Source of the DNA: Cyanoderma ruficeps
Lineage: Eukaryota; Chordata; Aves; Passeriformes; Timaliidae
Direction: 5' to 3'
Length of the DNA stretch: 64,000 bases
NCBI GenBank assembly: GCA_008694505.1
Contig: VZDJ01007747.1
Coordinates: 9,580,399 to 9,644,398 of the forward strand
This document shows, piece by piece, positions 49,020 to 61,950 of this stretch. Below the pieces are notes generated by a model that searched no databases, had not been told where the DNA came from, and saw only the letters and a program-made list of their open reading frames with translations. Numbering within the stretch: position 1 is the first letter of the stretch; each line of letters begins with the position of its first letter. A program made the translations under genes and the position numbers.

Positions 49020-52000
49020 ACTAATTACTGCTATCTGCAAAGCTAAAGCAGAAGAGATCCAAAAGAAGAATTCTTAGAAGTGCACTAAACTACATTTTTT
49101 TGTACATAATGGCTGTGGGAACTAAATGAACTTTAGCAGAAAGAAGAAAAATGTCTACTGGTCTTATATGACTTGATTCACCTGAATCTCTGATACACAT
49201 ATATTTAAGTATATTAAATTGGGATATTTTAGTTGTTAGATATTCCCACAATTGTTGTTTGAAATATCTACCTAAAGCTGATAATAAAATAAGTTGGAAT
49301 CAGTTTTTTATTTCAACCAGAAACATGAAAACACGGCCCTAGGTCTACCAGATTCTGTGTACCTATTATGTTACAAAAAGAAGCATTAAGTTGTTAAAGG
49401 AAATACTTAACAGCTAAAACAATATTATGCTTTAATTGTACTCATTCCCTCTTCACCTTGATCAACTGCTACTTACCATTTGCCTAAAATGAAGCTTTCC
49501 AACAGAGATTTTTATGGCAGGCAAACAGGAGCCAAGGACCAGCCAGTGTCAGACAGTTAAAGTCTCCTTAACAATGGCAGACTGCAGTTCAGAGTTCTGT
49601 GTAACACAGAGGGGAAACATGGGCCCCGTTCTGATGGCAGCCCTTGCCATGTACCTGCACCATGCAATAATGCTGGGCCCACTTTCTCAGCACTGCTGCA
49701 TTAAGTGCAGAGCAGTAGGCTGGCTCATCATTTAAACACACGAACAAACTGCTGAGTCTAAGCCACTGTGCAATGAGAATTCTTTCAGCCAAGGCATTAC
49801 ACTGAACAGCCTAAACAGAAACAATCACCAAGCCACACAGAAAATAGACAGGCATTTCGTAAGAAAGGAGTTGAAAGGCACACTGCATTTGACTCAAAGA
49901 TTCTTCTTGACAGACTAGATTTTACTACTTTTACCCTGATTCCCTGGAATCTGACTATGGATGATCCAGGTCTTTCCAAGAGTATGGAATAAAAGGAGTG
50001 CAGCAAAAGTTAAAGAAAATGACAAAGTATTACACTTTCGAACTATAGAGACTTTCAGTGTAAAAACCTTAAGAAAATAACAAATTCAGTCAGACATGAT
50101 GCACAGATGAGGAAAATTTATTTGTGCATAAGCTAGAGGCCTTAATGTTCACATTCCAGATTCTTATGAAAACAACGGTGTTGCAAAAGCAATGTGAAAG
50201 GGCACATGATCAGAGCAGCAGTGAGTAGGAGTGGGGTTAAAATGCTAGCTAATTTGTTGTGGTCTAAAGGGACAATAATATGATTTATACTAACAACACA
50301 GGCTAGCAGAAGAATTAAACCCATTTTAAAATAACCGAAGGGCATAAATAAATAAATTCATTTAAAAGGCAGTTAAAAGATCATTGGTAGCCTGCAATTT
50401 TAAGCATAAGTAAAAAATGAGTTAAAAGACAGATGGCAGAAGAATAAAAGGAAGTGGGAGAGAAAGAATCCAGGAAGAACTGACTGACTTGAGGTTGGAG
50501 CTGAAATTTTACATACTTATGGAGCAAACTAAGATGCTCACACCATGAGGTGATTTGTGCTAAATAAAGACCACAAACTAATGTACAGAAATTCCTCAGG
50601 GCATGTCTCATCAGGGATGCTGAGTCTCTGTGACCAGCATGCTCCGTGATCAGGATGTGAGATGTGACCACTGTAGCTGGCAATCAACTCCACAGGTACC
50701 TGACACATCATAAAAGCTCCTTTGCTACTTTCAAGCTTGCAGTCATTCTCCTTGCTCTCAGATTAGGGGAAAATGGAGCTCTTACTGCTCAGCTATAAGC
50801 CATACACGGTTTCACTCATTCTATGGTGTTCCCTGTTTTCCCTCTCCTCCCTTCAAAGCCTGGCTCCAAAACAGAACAGTGCCTCAACAAGTCCCCTCAG
50901 GATTTCACTGCCGAACTATGATGCCCTTGCACATGTACATAATTTCACTGGAAGGGTAAGAATTGCTTGAGATGAATGTACCAGCAATTCACATGGGGCT
51001 GTACTACTGTATTATTACATTATTTAAACATCATGATACCTAGCTTTTCTTCTCATTGTAACTCAAAGGAATAAGACTCAATCCTTTACCTATACTGACT
51101 CTTACATTTTTTTTTCCTGAGCTGCTACCTTTAATCTTGAGCCTAGAAGAGCTTCTAATTCCCACCACTCTTTTAAAATCTACCTTAAAATCCTCTACCA
51201 CTTATTCATTTTGCTGCCTTTATCCCCTTTGAAATTCTTCATGGTTTTCTCTAATCCAAACAATTAGCAGCTATCCATTACCAACTCTCTCAGAGAGAAT
51301 GTACTTTCCAGATAATTAATACACAACCTTAACCCCTTAAAATCCATCAAGCTCTAACAAGGTTGTATGCAAATATCTTAAATTACTGCAGCCATCAAAC
51401 TGCCTTAAAATAAGCTAGAAATAGGATCAGTTGGAAACCACATTTTCTTTTTTATGGAATTAGCAGTATTTTGCAAACTGGATCTCAATCCAAGAATTAA
51501 AATCCAAATCTTTGAAGAGTAACCCCAAAAGGATACAGGTAAAGCACATACTATTAAAATCAAACCCATGTAATTTTATTTGTACTAAAAACTGCAAAGA
51601 ACAAAGATCTCCTGCAGAGATTTTGTCCAGAAATCATCATAAATAGAGCAAACAGGAACCCAAGAGGCCATCTAGACGGTTCTACTGTTTCTTGTCTTTT
51701 GCATGCTCAAAACTCATCTCATTCTCTCTTTTTACCCCTTGGTTAAATCACTCCAGACAGTCTGCCCACTGTTTATTCTCTCTGTTCTTCCCCACACACT
51801 CTGTGTTGAGTTGCCTCAAACTGGCTCCACTCAATGACATCTCCATCTCCCCCAGCTGGATAGAGAAGAAAACAGTTTTTTGTCACAGACATTCCTTTAG
51901 TTGTGTCTGTTGCTTATTACAGCAGAATGATGCTGTTGACTTAGTCAGACTAGCTAGAAACTTCATGTCCTTTCCCAAAAAACTTGATCTTCAAAAAAAC

Positions 52001-52329
52001 TTGTTCTCCAAAAAGAACTTCTGTAGTTGATTACCACTGCTTAAATGGGAAATTGCACTTATCTATGTCACATTAATCCAGTGTCATCAATTTTTTTCTT
52101 ATGGTTTTCCAAGAATATTTCAAATTCAAGCCCTGACTTAATATGTTTACACCTTTAGCAAGCATAATCTTTATTCTATTATTTATATCTTTCTTATGGG
52201 CCTAAAAATGACTCCCAGATTGCACTGGATATATTTTTTTTACAGTAAACACTGATTCTTTTGACTACAGTCAATCAATTTTACAATCAGTTTTACACGT
52301 ACCTTCTAATACTTTAACCTAGAATATGT
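49020..52329. other. AT-rich non-coding stretch
   Basis: No gene or transposon is recognised. A slightly GC-richer patch at 49514-49740 has overlapping short open frames on both strands without similarity, and the 112-codon frame at 51692-52030 is low in information. Confidence 0.6.
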
Positions 52330-52760
52330 TTCCCTAGTTTATTTATGAAGATGTCAAAAGAGACAGACACCTCTTACCACATTGAAATGAACAACTTCTA
52401 CAGCTTTGTAATTCACAACAAGGCCTGTTAATCTGTCAGAAAGGACATCAGATGGATTTTGACAAATCCATGTTGCCTGGTGCTGATTTCTTTGCAACCA
52501 TGCAGGTGCTTGCAAATACTCTGTATATTTTTAGATATTGAAGTTGAGTGGTTCGATCTAGAATTTCTGACCTTGGCTGCCCCGTCCACTCCTGTGTTTC
52601 TCCCCTTAAGTACTGAAATACTTCCACTTTCCATCTTTGGAAGATAAAATCCTCAAACACAACATCTGAGAGCTTTGGAAAGGCATCAGTCATCCTTTCA
52701 GCTGATCCTGCCCAATGTATGACATGTCATGGGCCTTCTCATTGTGTGTTGCCATGTCTC
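52330..52760 (-). mobile_element. Old CR1 reverse-transcriptase relic
   Basis: Minus-strand translation gives SICKHLHGCKEISTRQHGFV followed by KIHLMSFLTD, a stop, then RLTGLVVNYKAVEVVHFNV. These correspond to the CR1 RT blocks around SQHGF.KG.S and MTGLVDEG.AVDVVYLDFSKAF. The diagnostic QHGF is intact, while motif A has lost its catalytic aspartate (HFNV). Blocks upstream of QHGF (to about 52760) are only partly alignable. It covers the same RT segment as the plus-strand copy at 24.4 kb but is more decayed, and has no 3' end nearby in the same orientation. Confidence 0.72.
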
Positions 52761-53194
52761 ATACTTTGCTAATAGCCACTGCCATAAAAATTAAAGGTAT
52801 TTTTTCAGTTATGCACATTTTGAACTCTGAATCTACCAATATCTTCTCCTAATGGATTTTTGATTTTGAGAAATAAAACTAAGTAGTGTACTTTGAGATT
52901 AATTCTGCTCTTTCCATTTAACATTAATTAATTCCCGTACTGTCTTCCCGCGTACGCAATAAAAGAGGTACTCAGAGACACGGAGAATAAGACAAAGGAG
53001 GCTGAACTTTCTAATTTTTAGATCAATTTAGGGCCATGAAAAATGTTTGAGGGAATTTTTTTTTCTGAAAAGAATTACTGCAGTAGTTTCTCCCTTTGTT
53101 AGGGTAGAAGGCTGGAGTATAAAGGTCAGTAGCATCCCTGGGGTGAAGCACAGACAGTCATAAGAACTATCCAAACAGAGCCATTATGCCTGAT
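52761..53194. other. Non-coding stretch with a CpG mini-cluster
   Basis: Four CpGs fall within about 30 bases at 52937-52958 (CCGTAC, CCCGCGTACGCAATAAAAG), with an AATAAA directly after. No gene or named element is recognised. Confidence 0.6.
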
Positions 53195-53285
53195 ATGCTG
53201 AGACATAATTTTGGGGTTGACAGGGACCTTATGGTTCTTCTCACCTTCCTGATTTCCTGAGCCAAAGGAGATCAGCCCATGCATC
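53195..53285 (-). mobile_element. Doubtful CR1 3'-end relic
   Basis: ATAATTTTGGGGTTGACAGG followed by GACCTTATGGTTCTTCTCACC resembles an inverted CR1 end (AGAATTTTAGGGTTGGAAGGGACCTT...CATCTCATCC). Similarity stops after ~60-90 bases and the terminal repeat is poor. It lies about 470 bases from a clear CR1 end in the same orientation. Confidence 0.35.
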
Positions 53286-53754
53286 TTCCACCACCTCCCT
53301 GACAATCACCACTACAACCTCACATTTCTGTTTTCCCCCAGTAATGATTCCTACAGACACTGAAAGGAAGCAACTCCTGGCATGACTAAATACTTAGTAA
53401 AGCAGAACTGTGGGAGGATGTATGACCAAGACTCTTGCACTGGAGCCTAAACCTAGACTCTTGCCCCTTAAAGTTATGTGGCCTGTGACACACCAGTGAC
53501 ATTTAGATTTACTTAAAGAGAAAAATACCAAGTATAGAAAACTTATGAACAGGGACAAAGATGATACTGCACTGCAATATCAGAAAATTCATTTAAAAGT
53601 ATTTGGTATCCATACAAAATTTAAAGGGCAAGCTTATAATTTAGGGTTTGTTTACAGTGAATACAGAATTTGAGGTGGTAAGGGAAGTAATGCCTGAATC
53701 TGCGGAAATTATTATGCAAAAAACTACAACACCCATCTTTTCTTTGGTATTTAT
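53286..53754. other. Non-coding stretch
   Basis: Nothing recognisable lies between the doubtful and the clear CR1 ends. Confidence 0.6.
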
Positions 53755-54120
53755 GATCACAGAATCAGACTTGTAGAATGGGTTGGAGGGAAGGGACCAT
53801 AATGATCATCTCATTTCAACCCCTTGCTGTGGGCAGGGACACCTTCAACTAGACCAGGTTGCTCAGAGCCCCATCCAACCTGGCTTTGAACATTTCCAGG
53901 GATGGGACACCCACAGCTCCACTGGGCAACAGCTTCACAGTCCCAGTGCCTCACCACACCCCCTGTAAAGAAATTCTTTCCCATATCTACTCTGAGCCCA
54001 ATTCTCATCATTTTACAGCCATTCCACTTTGTCCTATGACTACATGCCCATGTTAAAAGGCCTTCACCAGCTTTCTTGTGGGCCCTCCCCAAGTATTGGA
54101 AGTCTGCTATGATAACCCTG
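53755..54120 (-). mobile_element. CR1 LINE 3' end, about 370 bp
   Basis: Starts with ATCACAGAATCAGACTTG, then GGGTTGGAGGGAAGGGACCA, the block CCTTGCTGTGGGCAGGGACA, CCATCCAACCTGGCTTTGAA and TGCCTCACCACACCCCCTGT, down to AAGTATTGGAAGTCTGCTAT near 54100. All are in the order of an inverted CR1 3' UTR. It is truncated at about 54120 and has no coding part. Open frames on both strands here are shadows. Confidence 0.93.
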
Positions 54121-57100
54121 AATGCATTCATTATATGCAAATATTCACTTTCTAGTTTACTCAAAGAGTTAGTTATGCTCTCTGCATTTATTGCTAACTT
54201 TTGATATTTAATGCTTTTTGATTATGGTGTGGAAGTGGTCCTTTAAGCCATATGGATTTTCATCCCTGACTGAATGACTGAAACATGTAAACAGAATCTT
54301 CTAACCTTTAAACAAAACAGAAGCTTTTAAAATTTAAAAAAAAATCCCTAGACAAGTGACACAAATTTAGATTATTCTGAGATTTTTTTGCCATCACTGT
54401 GATACAAAAAGAAAACACAGCTGATCTGCATTGACATGAATAAGTAAAAGCCAGAGTAAACTGTTTTCTGGAATAGTTATTAGTTTTTTAAAAACCCCAC
54501 CCTCTGTCTCCTAATGAGTTACCTGCCTAGTACTAATAGCACTCTTACACTCCTGAGACATGCAAGTGATGAAGGAATATGTATTTTGGCATCCCATGTA
54601 TGTAGAATTTATGAATATCATTTGGAATTCCAGAAAACTAATTTCAAAAGCAGAAGGATGAATAACCAAGATTTAAAAAGTACAATCCCTGCTTCTTGCA
54701 CTTTGGATTGTATCCTGATTTCTGTTAACACTGAGCATCTAAGTGACAGGAGAAATTCACCATGCCAGAGTAACTCAAACATTTCACTATTCTTTAGAAT
54801 TTTACAGAAGTGTGGCTGATACCTTCTAACTTCCTCATGTTTAAAACAGTACACAAAATACATTTTCAAAGGAGTATTTTTAATAAAACCAGAGGAGAAA
54901 AACCTATTGAGTCTTCTGCATTACACTTACACCTACCCGCCCTTTATATCTTCTTTTGATACCATATAAACTAGAAGTCCTGTAATTTCAACATGTCTTT
55001 CTGTAGATAGAAAGTAATTTCAACTTTCATACATATTTTTGTTTGGATATCCAGCCCCATGAAGTTAGAATGATTCATTCCTACCAAGATTCTTTTTCAA
55101 TGCATCATTAAACCCATAATGTAAAATCAAACCCACATAATATAATTGCTGGAGGGACTGGATTGAAGGCAGCATCCTGTCAGAAGTTGTAAAAAAGGTT
55201 GAGTGTGACGGTAAAGTAGGAGAGCAATAGAGAAAAAAAGACTGAAAAGGGAAAACTAACATTATTCTTACTGCAAGATCTGAAGAGTAATGTGAGGTTT
55301 AGAAGGTTTCTATGACCTGTGAAATCTTTTCAATAAAAAGAAAGTGCGTAGGGCATACTTGTTAACCTGTTAGCTACACTTATTATTGCGGTGCAGAAGT
55401 GTGAAACAACAAGAAATGAAATTTGCCTGTATCATTGTATCAGTTTCCACTGAGGAACAAACAGCCACAGAGGTAATACAGAGTATGGTAAAGATGGTTT
55501 ACAGCAGTATATTGCAGTAACAGATCATGCCACTGTCATTTAAAATTAAAGTCTTAAAAATCTATACTTTAAAATGCTACACTGTCTGTAAAATACACGA
55601 GTTGCCTTTTCTGCAGACAGCACAGATACTTTTCACTCTTTCACAATACATAGCTTTGGCATCACACAAGTTAATTACAACTTCTGAAGGCCAGATAGCA
55701 AACACTTCTTTTAAAATATTACTGTAATCTTTTCTGCTTGCCACAGAGTTTATCCATCAGCTGAAAAGCAGCTTTATTTTTTAAGGAACTCTTTCAACCC
55801 ATGTTGATGTCAAAAGACAGACTGGCAATGGGAACTAGCTTGGGATCTTAATAACATTTTAACCCTTGGCACCATCACCGTTGATGATGTGCTTCAAGGG
55901 TCTAGACTTAACACTGATTTCATTTTCCTCTCCTTTGAAAGAAGTGAGCAGACAAAAGGTATCTTCTGACACGTTTGTCTAAAGTGTAAGGACTACAGCT
56001 GACAGCTTCATTCCTGAAGCACAATAGAATGTCTTGACTGCAGGAATAAACCTACCTGTGCATGACTTATTCAGAGTGAGCCTGAGGCTAAGGAGCAAAC
56101 TTCTACAAATGCCAAGAAATAGCTCTAGTCTCCATCTTCTAAAATAAAGACATTCTGCTAAAACCTTGCCTTGAGAACATGTGCTCTCATAAATGCATAC
56201 ATTAAAAAAACAGACCCCTGTCAAAACATACACTTACTCTAAAAAAGAGGCTGTCCAAACTATCACATTATCTGGGTAAAGACAGGAGAGAATGAGGAAA
56301 TAGTAGAAAGCATCAGATTCATCATTCATTACACCTAAATTACACTCACTTTCTTGAAAGGTAGAAGTTTGGAAGTGGGAGGGAAGAGCAGAATAAGCAG
56401 TTGAGGAACAGAGGACAATGGAAAAACACACACACAAGTGCTGTGCCTTGTTTGGGAAGCATAGGATGAGCAGGTGTGAAGGGTGAGAGGAAAGATCCGC
56501 AGACCTGAGGAAGAGTGGGATACATGGAGAAGGAGATGAGCAAAAGGGATGAAAAATTATTTGTACGGTAAATTAGATCTGCCCTCATAAGCCCAAGATA
56601 AGCATTGCCCAATTACACTGCCTCCTCTCACGTGACACCCTGAGACTTTGCTTCAGGTAGTGAAAGATGTCCATGAGTTCACTTTAAAAATATCACCCCA
56701 ATGCACCACTTAATCCTGAAGTGTTTCCTTTATGTTGAGTGACTAATAAGCATAACAGCCTCTAATGAAAAAAAATTAACATTGCATAAATAGGGCATCA
56801 AAAAGCTATTGTAGAACACCACAGCCAAGGAGTTTTCAGTATCATTAAAGGTTTCCTTAGATGAATGCAGTGTGACTTTGGAATAGGCTTGCTGTAAAAA
56901 TATTAAAAGGCAAATTATCTGTGACAAGTATTCGGTGATTTTCACTTCAGAAAAAAATTACACTGTGTGTACAGCATGCAGGCTATTGCTAAACTGTCTG
57001 TAACAACAGACAAATTGATAAAGTAACTGAAAAGGTCTGGAAAGAAAGGAAAGAACAAGAAACCGTAAGAGAACTTCAAGTACTTTAAATGTGCAAAAGC

Positions 57101-58358
57101 TGCAAACTCCCAAATTCCCTTAGGTTTTTAGCTAAGTGATACCATAGCCAAATGTTTCATCAATCTGCAAGTGCCATATTTATTGCAATGAACAGGCTTA
57201 AGAGCTTGCACGGTATGTAAAATGTCTGACAGACTTCAGAAGTCTGCCCTTCCTTTGTACATCAAACCACAGGAGAGGAAAGGTCTAGGACATCATAAGA
57301 GATAATGAAATGATTCAGAGATGATGAAATCATACACAAGCTTTTTTTAGAAATGCTCTAAGAGTGATTCAAAACATACCAAAGAACCAGTCCAAATTAA
57401 ACAGTCCTCAGATTAGAAATTTGAACAGCTTGTAAAGAACAAGAAAGTATGCTTAAAATCCTTATCAATATCACAATTAACAGAACAGCTATAATGTTCT
57501 TTCCTCTTTGCAATTAAGTTGCTGAAGTCAGGGTTAATGCATGTTGTGTAGAGAATGTCTTATGGTATGATTTTTGAAAGATGTTTAATTTTCAAGAATG
57601 GAACTTCTACAAAATGAAGAGAGACGTTTGCTTCTTGAATGGACATTTCTTCAAAAATAGAAATTACTTTAATATAATTTACTTTTTTTCTTCCTCCAAA
57701 ATATGAGCTGAAACTGTTGCATAAATTAAATGTATACATACAAAATAGTTAAAAAGGCTAGTTCACAGCCAGTCATATCAACCTGAAATAGTATGGATCC
57801 CTTACTGCGGCTTTCAGCAAAGAAAAGAAGAAACAGTTAAGTCATTTTTTCCTTCCAATTAAAAACTCCATGGGAGGAATTAAAGACATAGCAGTGGGAG
57901 AAGAGTTTCTTAATTTTTTTCTTTTGACTACAATTAAATAAAACAATTTTTCTTATCTGAAATCTATTCAAAAATGCAAAAAAGTGCTGCACAAATTACT
58001 AGTACTACTACCTAACTCTCAAGTGTCATTTCTACACACTAACCAAAATACTCCATGCAATCCAGTAGGGCATATTACTGAATTGGAGAAGAATCCTCTA
58101 ACTGCAAGCTGGATAAGGCTAGCACTGAGGCTCTTGAGCTTAGCTTAATACAGCAAGACATTTGCATAATTGTCCAAAGACTGTCCAAGTTTACTGAGAC
58201 ACCAGTCTTCTATTCACTGCAAGAGGATACCAAAAGCACATACATCCAGACACTAAAACAGAATACATGTAGCCTGTATTCCAGCAGCCACAAAATTAAT
58301 ATCTATATGTCAGTAACTATAAGTAGGATCTTGCCTCAAAAAATCCAAGTATATATGT
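54121..58358. other. AT-rich non-coding stretch
   Basis: No gene or transposon is recognised. Open frames at 54514-54869, 55979-56233 and 56234-56612 lack known domains. A short (AC)6 run lies at 56425-56436. Confidence 0.65.
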
Positions 58359-58782
58359 CATGGAATCACAGAATCATTTAAGTTGGAAAAGACCCTTAAG
58401 ATCAACAAGTCCAGTCATTAACCCAGCACCACCAAGCCCAACACTTAAGTGCCATTTAAATACCTCAAGAGATGGTGACTCGACCACTTCTCTGGGTAGC
58501 CTGTTCCAATGCTTTGAAAATGTTTCAGTGAAGAAGTTGTTTCTAATATCCAATCTAAACCTCCTCTGGCCCAACTTAACTATCACCCTATGACCTATCA
58601 CTTGCTATCTGGGAAAATAAACCAACAATCACCTCACTACAACCACATTTGAAGCAGTCATAGAGAGTGATAAGGTCACTTCTGACACTTTTTCTCCAGG
58701 CTAAACCCCAGTTACCCAAGCCACTCCTCACGTGACCTGTGTTCTGGACCCTAAGCACCGTATACCACTTTCATTGGCTTCA
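58359..58782 (-). mobile_element. CR1 LINE 3' end, about 420 bp
   Basis: Starts with CATGGAATCACAGAATCATT, then AAGTTGGAAAAGACCCTTAA, GATCAACAAGTCCAGTCATT, ACTTCTCTGGGTAGCCTGTT, and, near the right end, CCAAGCCACTCCTCACGTGA and TTCATTGGCTTC. The order is that of an inverted CR1 3' UTR of the 'aagttggaaaagacc' type, the same type as the plus-strand end at 40.7 kb. The terminal repeats are well preserved, so it is among the younger copies here. Confidence 0.93.
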
Positions 58783-60324
58783 ATACAGACAGTCTGAGGA
58801 CAGGAGAAGAGAAGCAAGTGGTGAATGAGGAAGAACTAATGAAAAATAAAGAGGAGTTAATGATGATATAAAGAAACCTAAGGTAAGCAGGGACAGGTCC
58901 ACATGCAAACAAGGAGTCATACAAGCAGAAGAAATCAGAGACAAAAATAACTTTTTAATATGTAACATCAAATTGCTTAAGGAAATGCACATTATTATTA
59001 ATCTCAATGTACATTATTAACAATATTTTTTTCTCATATACCTCATTTTGTAGACAACTATTAGTATTTTCAACTTCTAAATAAGAACTAGGATAGTAGA
59101 ACTAGCCTGATCCAAATATTACTGAACTAGGTAAATCTCTCTGTCAAGATGGAGGTAATCTATGTGATTTGTAGGATGCTAACACTCTCAACTGGGCTTC
59201 CAGATTAAGAAAAGGAACTTGTCTCTCTAAATATTATAGACATAATTTTTATACTTACAAAGGAAGAATTTATTGGGCCTTATTTCAGATAAAATAGTGC
59301 CTGTGCAACAGACTGTGGTCAGGCCATCACTTTCCTTAATAACAGATCCATGAAGACCTAAGAGAGTTCACCTATCTTCAAACATAAAAGTTTGAAATGA
59401 AAAACAAAACCAAACCAAAATGTCAGAGTCGAGATGGCCACTGCACTCAGAACACTTCTTTGAAAACCTCAGGGGCCTTCAAGTATCAGCACCATATTAT
59501 GTAGAAGTCTTTCATACCTTTTCTATGTAGCAAGTCTACAGGCAGCTCCCCACAGCTCTGGCTCTCTCCTTCTTCTCTCTCTTCCTTCTGCAGTTCCAGC
59601 TTGGTGCTCCCTGTCCCTAGCACAGCCACCTAACCCTGCCTGTCCCTCATACAGAGGCTTACCTTATCTGTCCCTTGCCCAGCCTCCTGTCCCTTCCTCC
59701 TCACAGCACGGCCAGCAGACTCCAGCTGACTCTCCACCAACTCACTCTTTATCACACCCAGCTGTGAGGGCAAGGCTGTTCCTACTCTTTGAAAATTAAC
59801 ACAGCTACAATGTATCAGAGGCAGGATTACCTTTAACACTATCTCTGTCTTACCACACCAAAAAACCCCAAACAAAAAATATTGTTTTTTCTATTTAATT
59901 CCAATACAGTTTAAGCAGAAAAATTATGAAAGCAGCAATTTGAGTTCTCTGATCTATTCATAGCTGTTCTATTAAATCTTAGCTAATACACTTCCATCAT
60001 TAAACCACAAAAAGTTTATCCCTGAATTTTCTTCAGACAGCAATCTGATCACTGTAAAACAGCGAGCTCAGATTATATTCTTACACACCAATATGACTGG
60101 GGGAGTTTACCAGAGACCTATATAAGTAATCTGAAATGCAGGGCATGACAAGAAATAACCTACAGAGAGTACTCAGAAAAAAAACCCATCAGTAGCAGTG
60201 AGTTCCTGTCAGTCATTCTTGTCTACAGTTCCTGCAGGAGAGAGAATATTTGCTCCAATTCACGTATTTATTTGCCTGCTGTGCTTGTTTTGATATCCAC
60301 CTGACAATGTGCACAGAATGAGTC
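58783..60324. other. Non-coding stretch with a GC- and pyrimidine-rich patch
   Basis: A pyrimidine-rich, CT-dominated patch lies at about 59540-59710, with no recognised repeat. The 81-codon open frame across it (59630-59875, minus) has no known domain. The rest is AT-rich. Confidence 0.6.
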
Positions 60325-60715
60325 GCACAGGCAGATGCCGAGGAGTGTCAGCGCTGGGATGAGATGAGGGCTGCCTGTATTACCATTTTAAATGGCCTGC
60401 CTGCCGAGTGCTGTGATTTCGCTCCTCCCGTACCTGTCACGCTTCATTAAGCGGCCCTCACGGCAGTCCTGTGCTGCCGAGAGCCAGGCTCATTCCCTTG
60501 TTCTGGAGACAGCTCCAGCTGCCTCCTCCTCCCGCAGCAGCAAATTGGGCGCTGCGCCCGCCTGTGCGAGGCACGGACACAGCCGCAGCGCCCGGCACAG
60601 GGACCGCGCCCGCGCCGGGGCGCTGCTGGCTCTTCCCAGCCGCTGCTGGGCTGGGGCTCAGGAGAGAAATCCTTTGTTCCTCGCTGTGCCATCGACAACG
60701 CCTCTGAGGCAAGCG
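60325..60715. promoter_or_regulatory. CpG island
   Basis: The only CpG island of the window: about 30 CpGs by hand count in 60301-60720, with the densest part at 60541-60640 (GCGCTGCGCCCGCC, GCGCCCGG, CCGCGCCCGCGCCGGGGCG) and GC-box-like strings on both strands. Outside it CpG is rare. Overlapping open frames on both strands (146 codons plus, 122 and 110 codons minus) are expected of GC-rich DNA and resemble no known protein. There is no TATA box at a useful distance. Candidate donor sites are CAG|GTAATG at 60867-60868 (plus) and CAG|GTACGG near 60434 (minus), so direction is open. In vertebrates such islands usually mark promoters, often of genes whose coding exons lie far away. Confidence 0.75.
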
Positions 60716-61950
60716 GATGGTTGTAATGCAGCCAGCCTGCAATTCCCACCAGGGAATTTTGACAGCAGGTCTGCGGGAGCAAACCACCACCTGCAGCTAA
60801 AGCAAAGGAGTGCACTCTCTTTACATTTATAATTTATATAACGACAAACATCGAACGGTATGATCAAACAGGTAATGGAAAACCTGATAGTTTAGATACA
60901 CAGTGATAAAACTTTTTTTTTTTTCCAATTTAACATTCAGTAGTTGGATTAGCTTTTCCAAAATGTAACCAATGCTCTGAGATGAGAGAAAAGCCTGGTT
61001 CTCAAATGATGCCACTTTGGAGAGCAGCCATTTCTAGATGAATATTCACAAATATTTCATATAACTCCTTGCATAAAACAAGCCTGACTCTACACTGTTC
61101 TGAGTAAATAGTTTTCCTGGTCTTGTGCGCCTTAATCTTTTGAGCTATGAGAACTCAGTTGATTCTAATCAGCTGGACACTTGTCAAAGAGTGGATAGGA
61201 GCAGTTGAGGTAGTGATTTCTGAGTCACCCTCTCTTCCCAAATGTAGTGTCAATAATTAGGAATAAATTCAGTGGATATATGTAATTTTACAGCATACTT
61301 GTTGGTAATCTTTTTCATTGCAAATTACAAAGAATTACAGTGCATTTGGAAGAGTAAATTTATTGTTTGAAACTCTTTGGATGCTTTTTTTCCTCAGTAG
61401 TGGGGGGAGTAAAGGTTTAAGGTCTTCCTTCTTCACATACTGGACATTTATAGAATAACCAATCAGCAAGAGAAGTTTCCTCAATTTTCTCTCAGTTGTT
61501 AACCATTTCTCATTTGAAATATGAAAATCTCAATGCTTACAGACAGTTCTGTGCTGTGTAAAGATTGATTTTTATCAATATCTTTATTATATATTTTGGT
61601 TTAATTAATGTTATTTTTCTTATATGCAGGAAATGTATATCAGAAGAAGTTCCTATAGAATCAGGCTATCAGATAAGATGCACAGTTTGATAAACTGACT
61701 TTTAGAATGTAGTCATGGTTTTCCTTGAGATTAAACACTTGAGCAAAGTTGCTGGTAGAAGGTCAGGTTGAGGAGGCAGAGCTCTTATTTGCGACCCGTC
61801 CTTGCTGGACCAGGTTTCTGGAGGGTTTAGGGTATTGAACAGCTATTTCAGTAAAGGAACTGCCTTAAAAAGCATGCACTGGCTTCTTCATTTGCCTTCC
61901 TTTGACACAGTTCCTCAGGCCCCTACATGAGAATAAGGTATTCAGAAAAA
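60716..61950. other. AT-rich non-coding stretch
   Basis: No gene or transposon is recognised. If the CpG island fires on the plus strand, the first intron would begin in this stretch near 60867. Confidence 0.6.

Noticed and set aside
60392..60832. 146-codon plus-strand frame (and 122- and 110-codon minus-strand frames) as a gene at the CpG island
   Set aside because: Frames overlap on both strands as GC-rich DNA allows, the proteins are low-complexity A/R/S/P-rich, and none resembles a known family.
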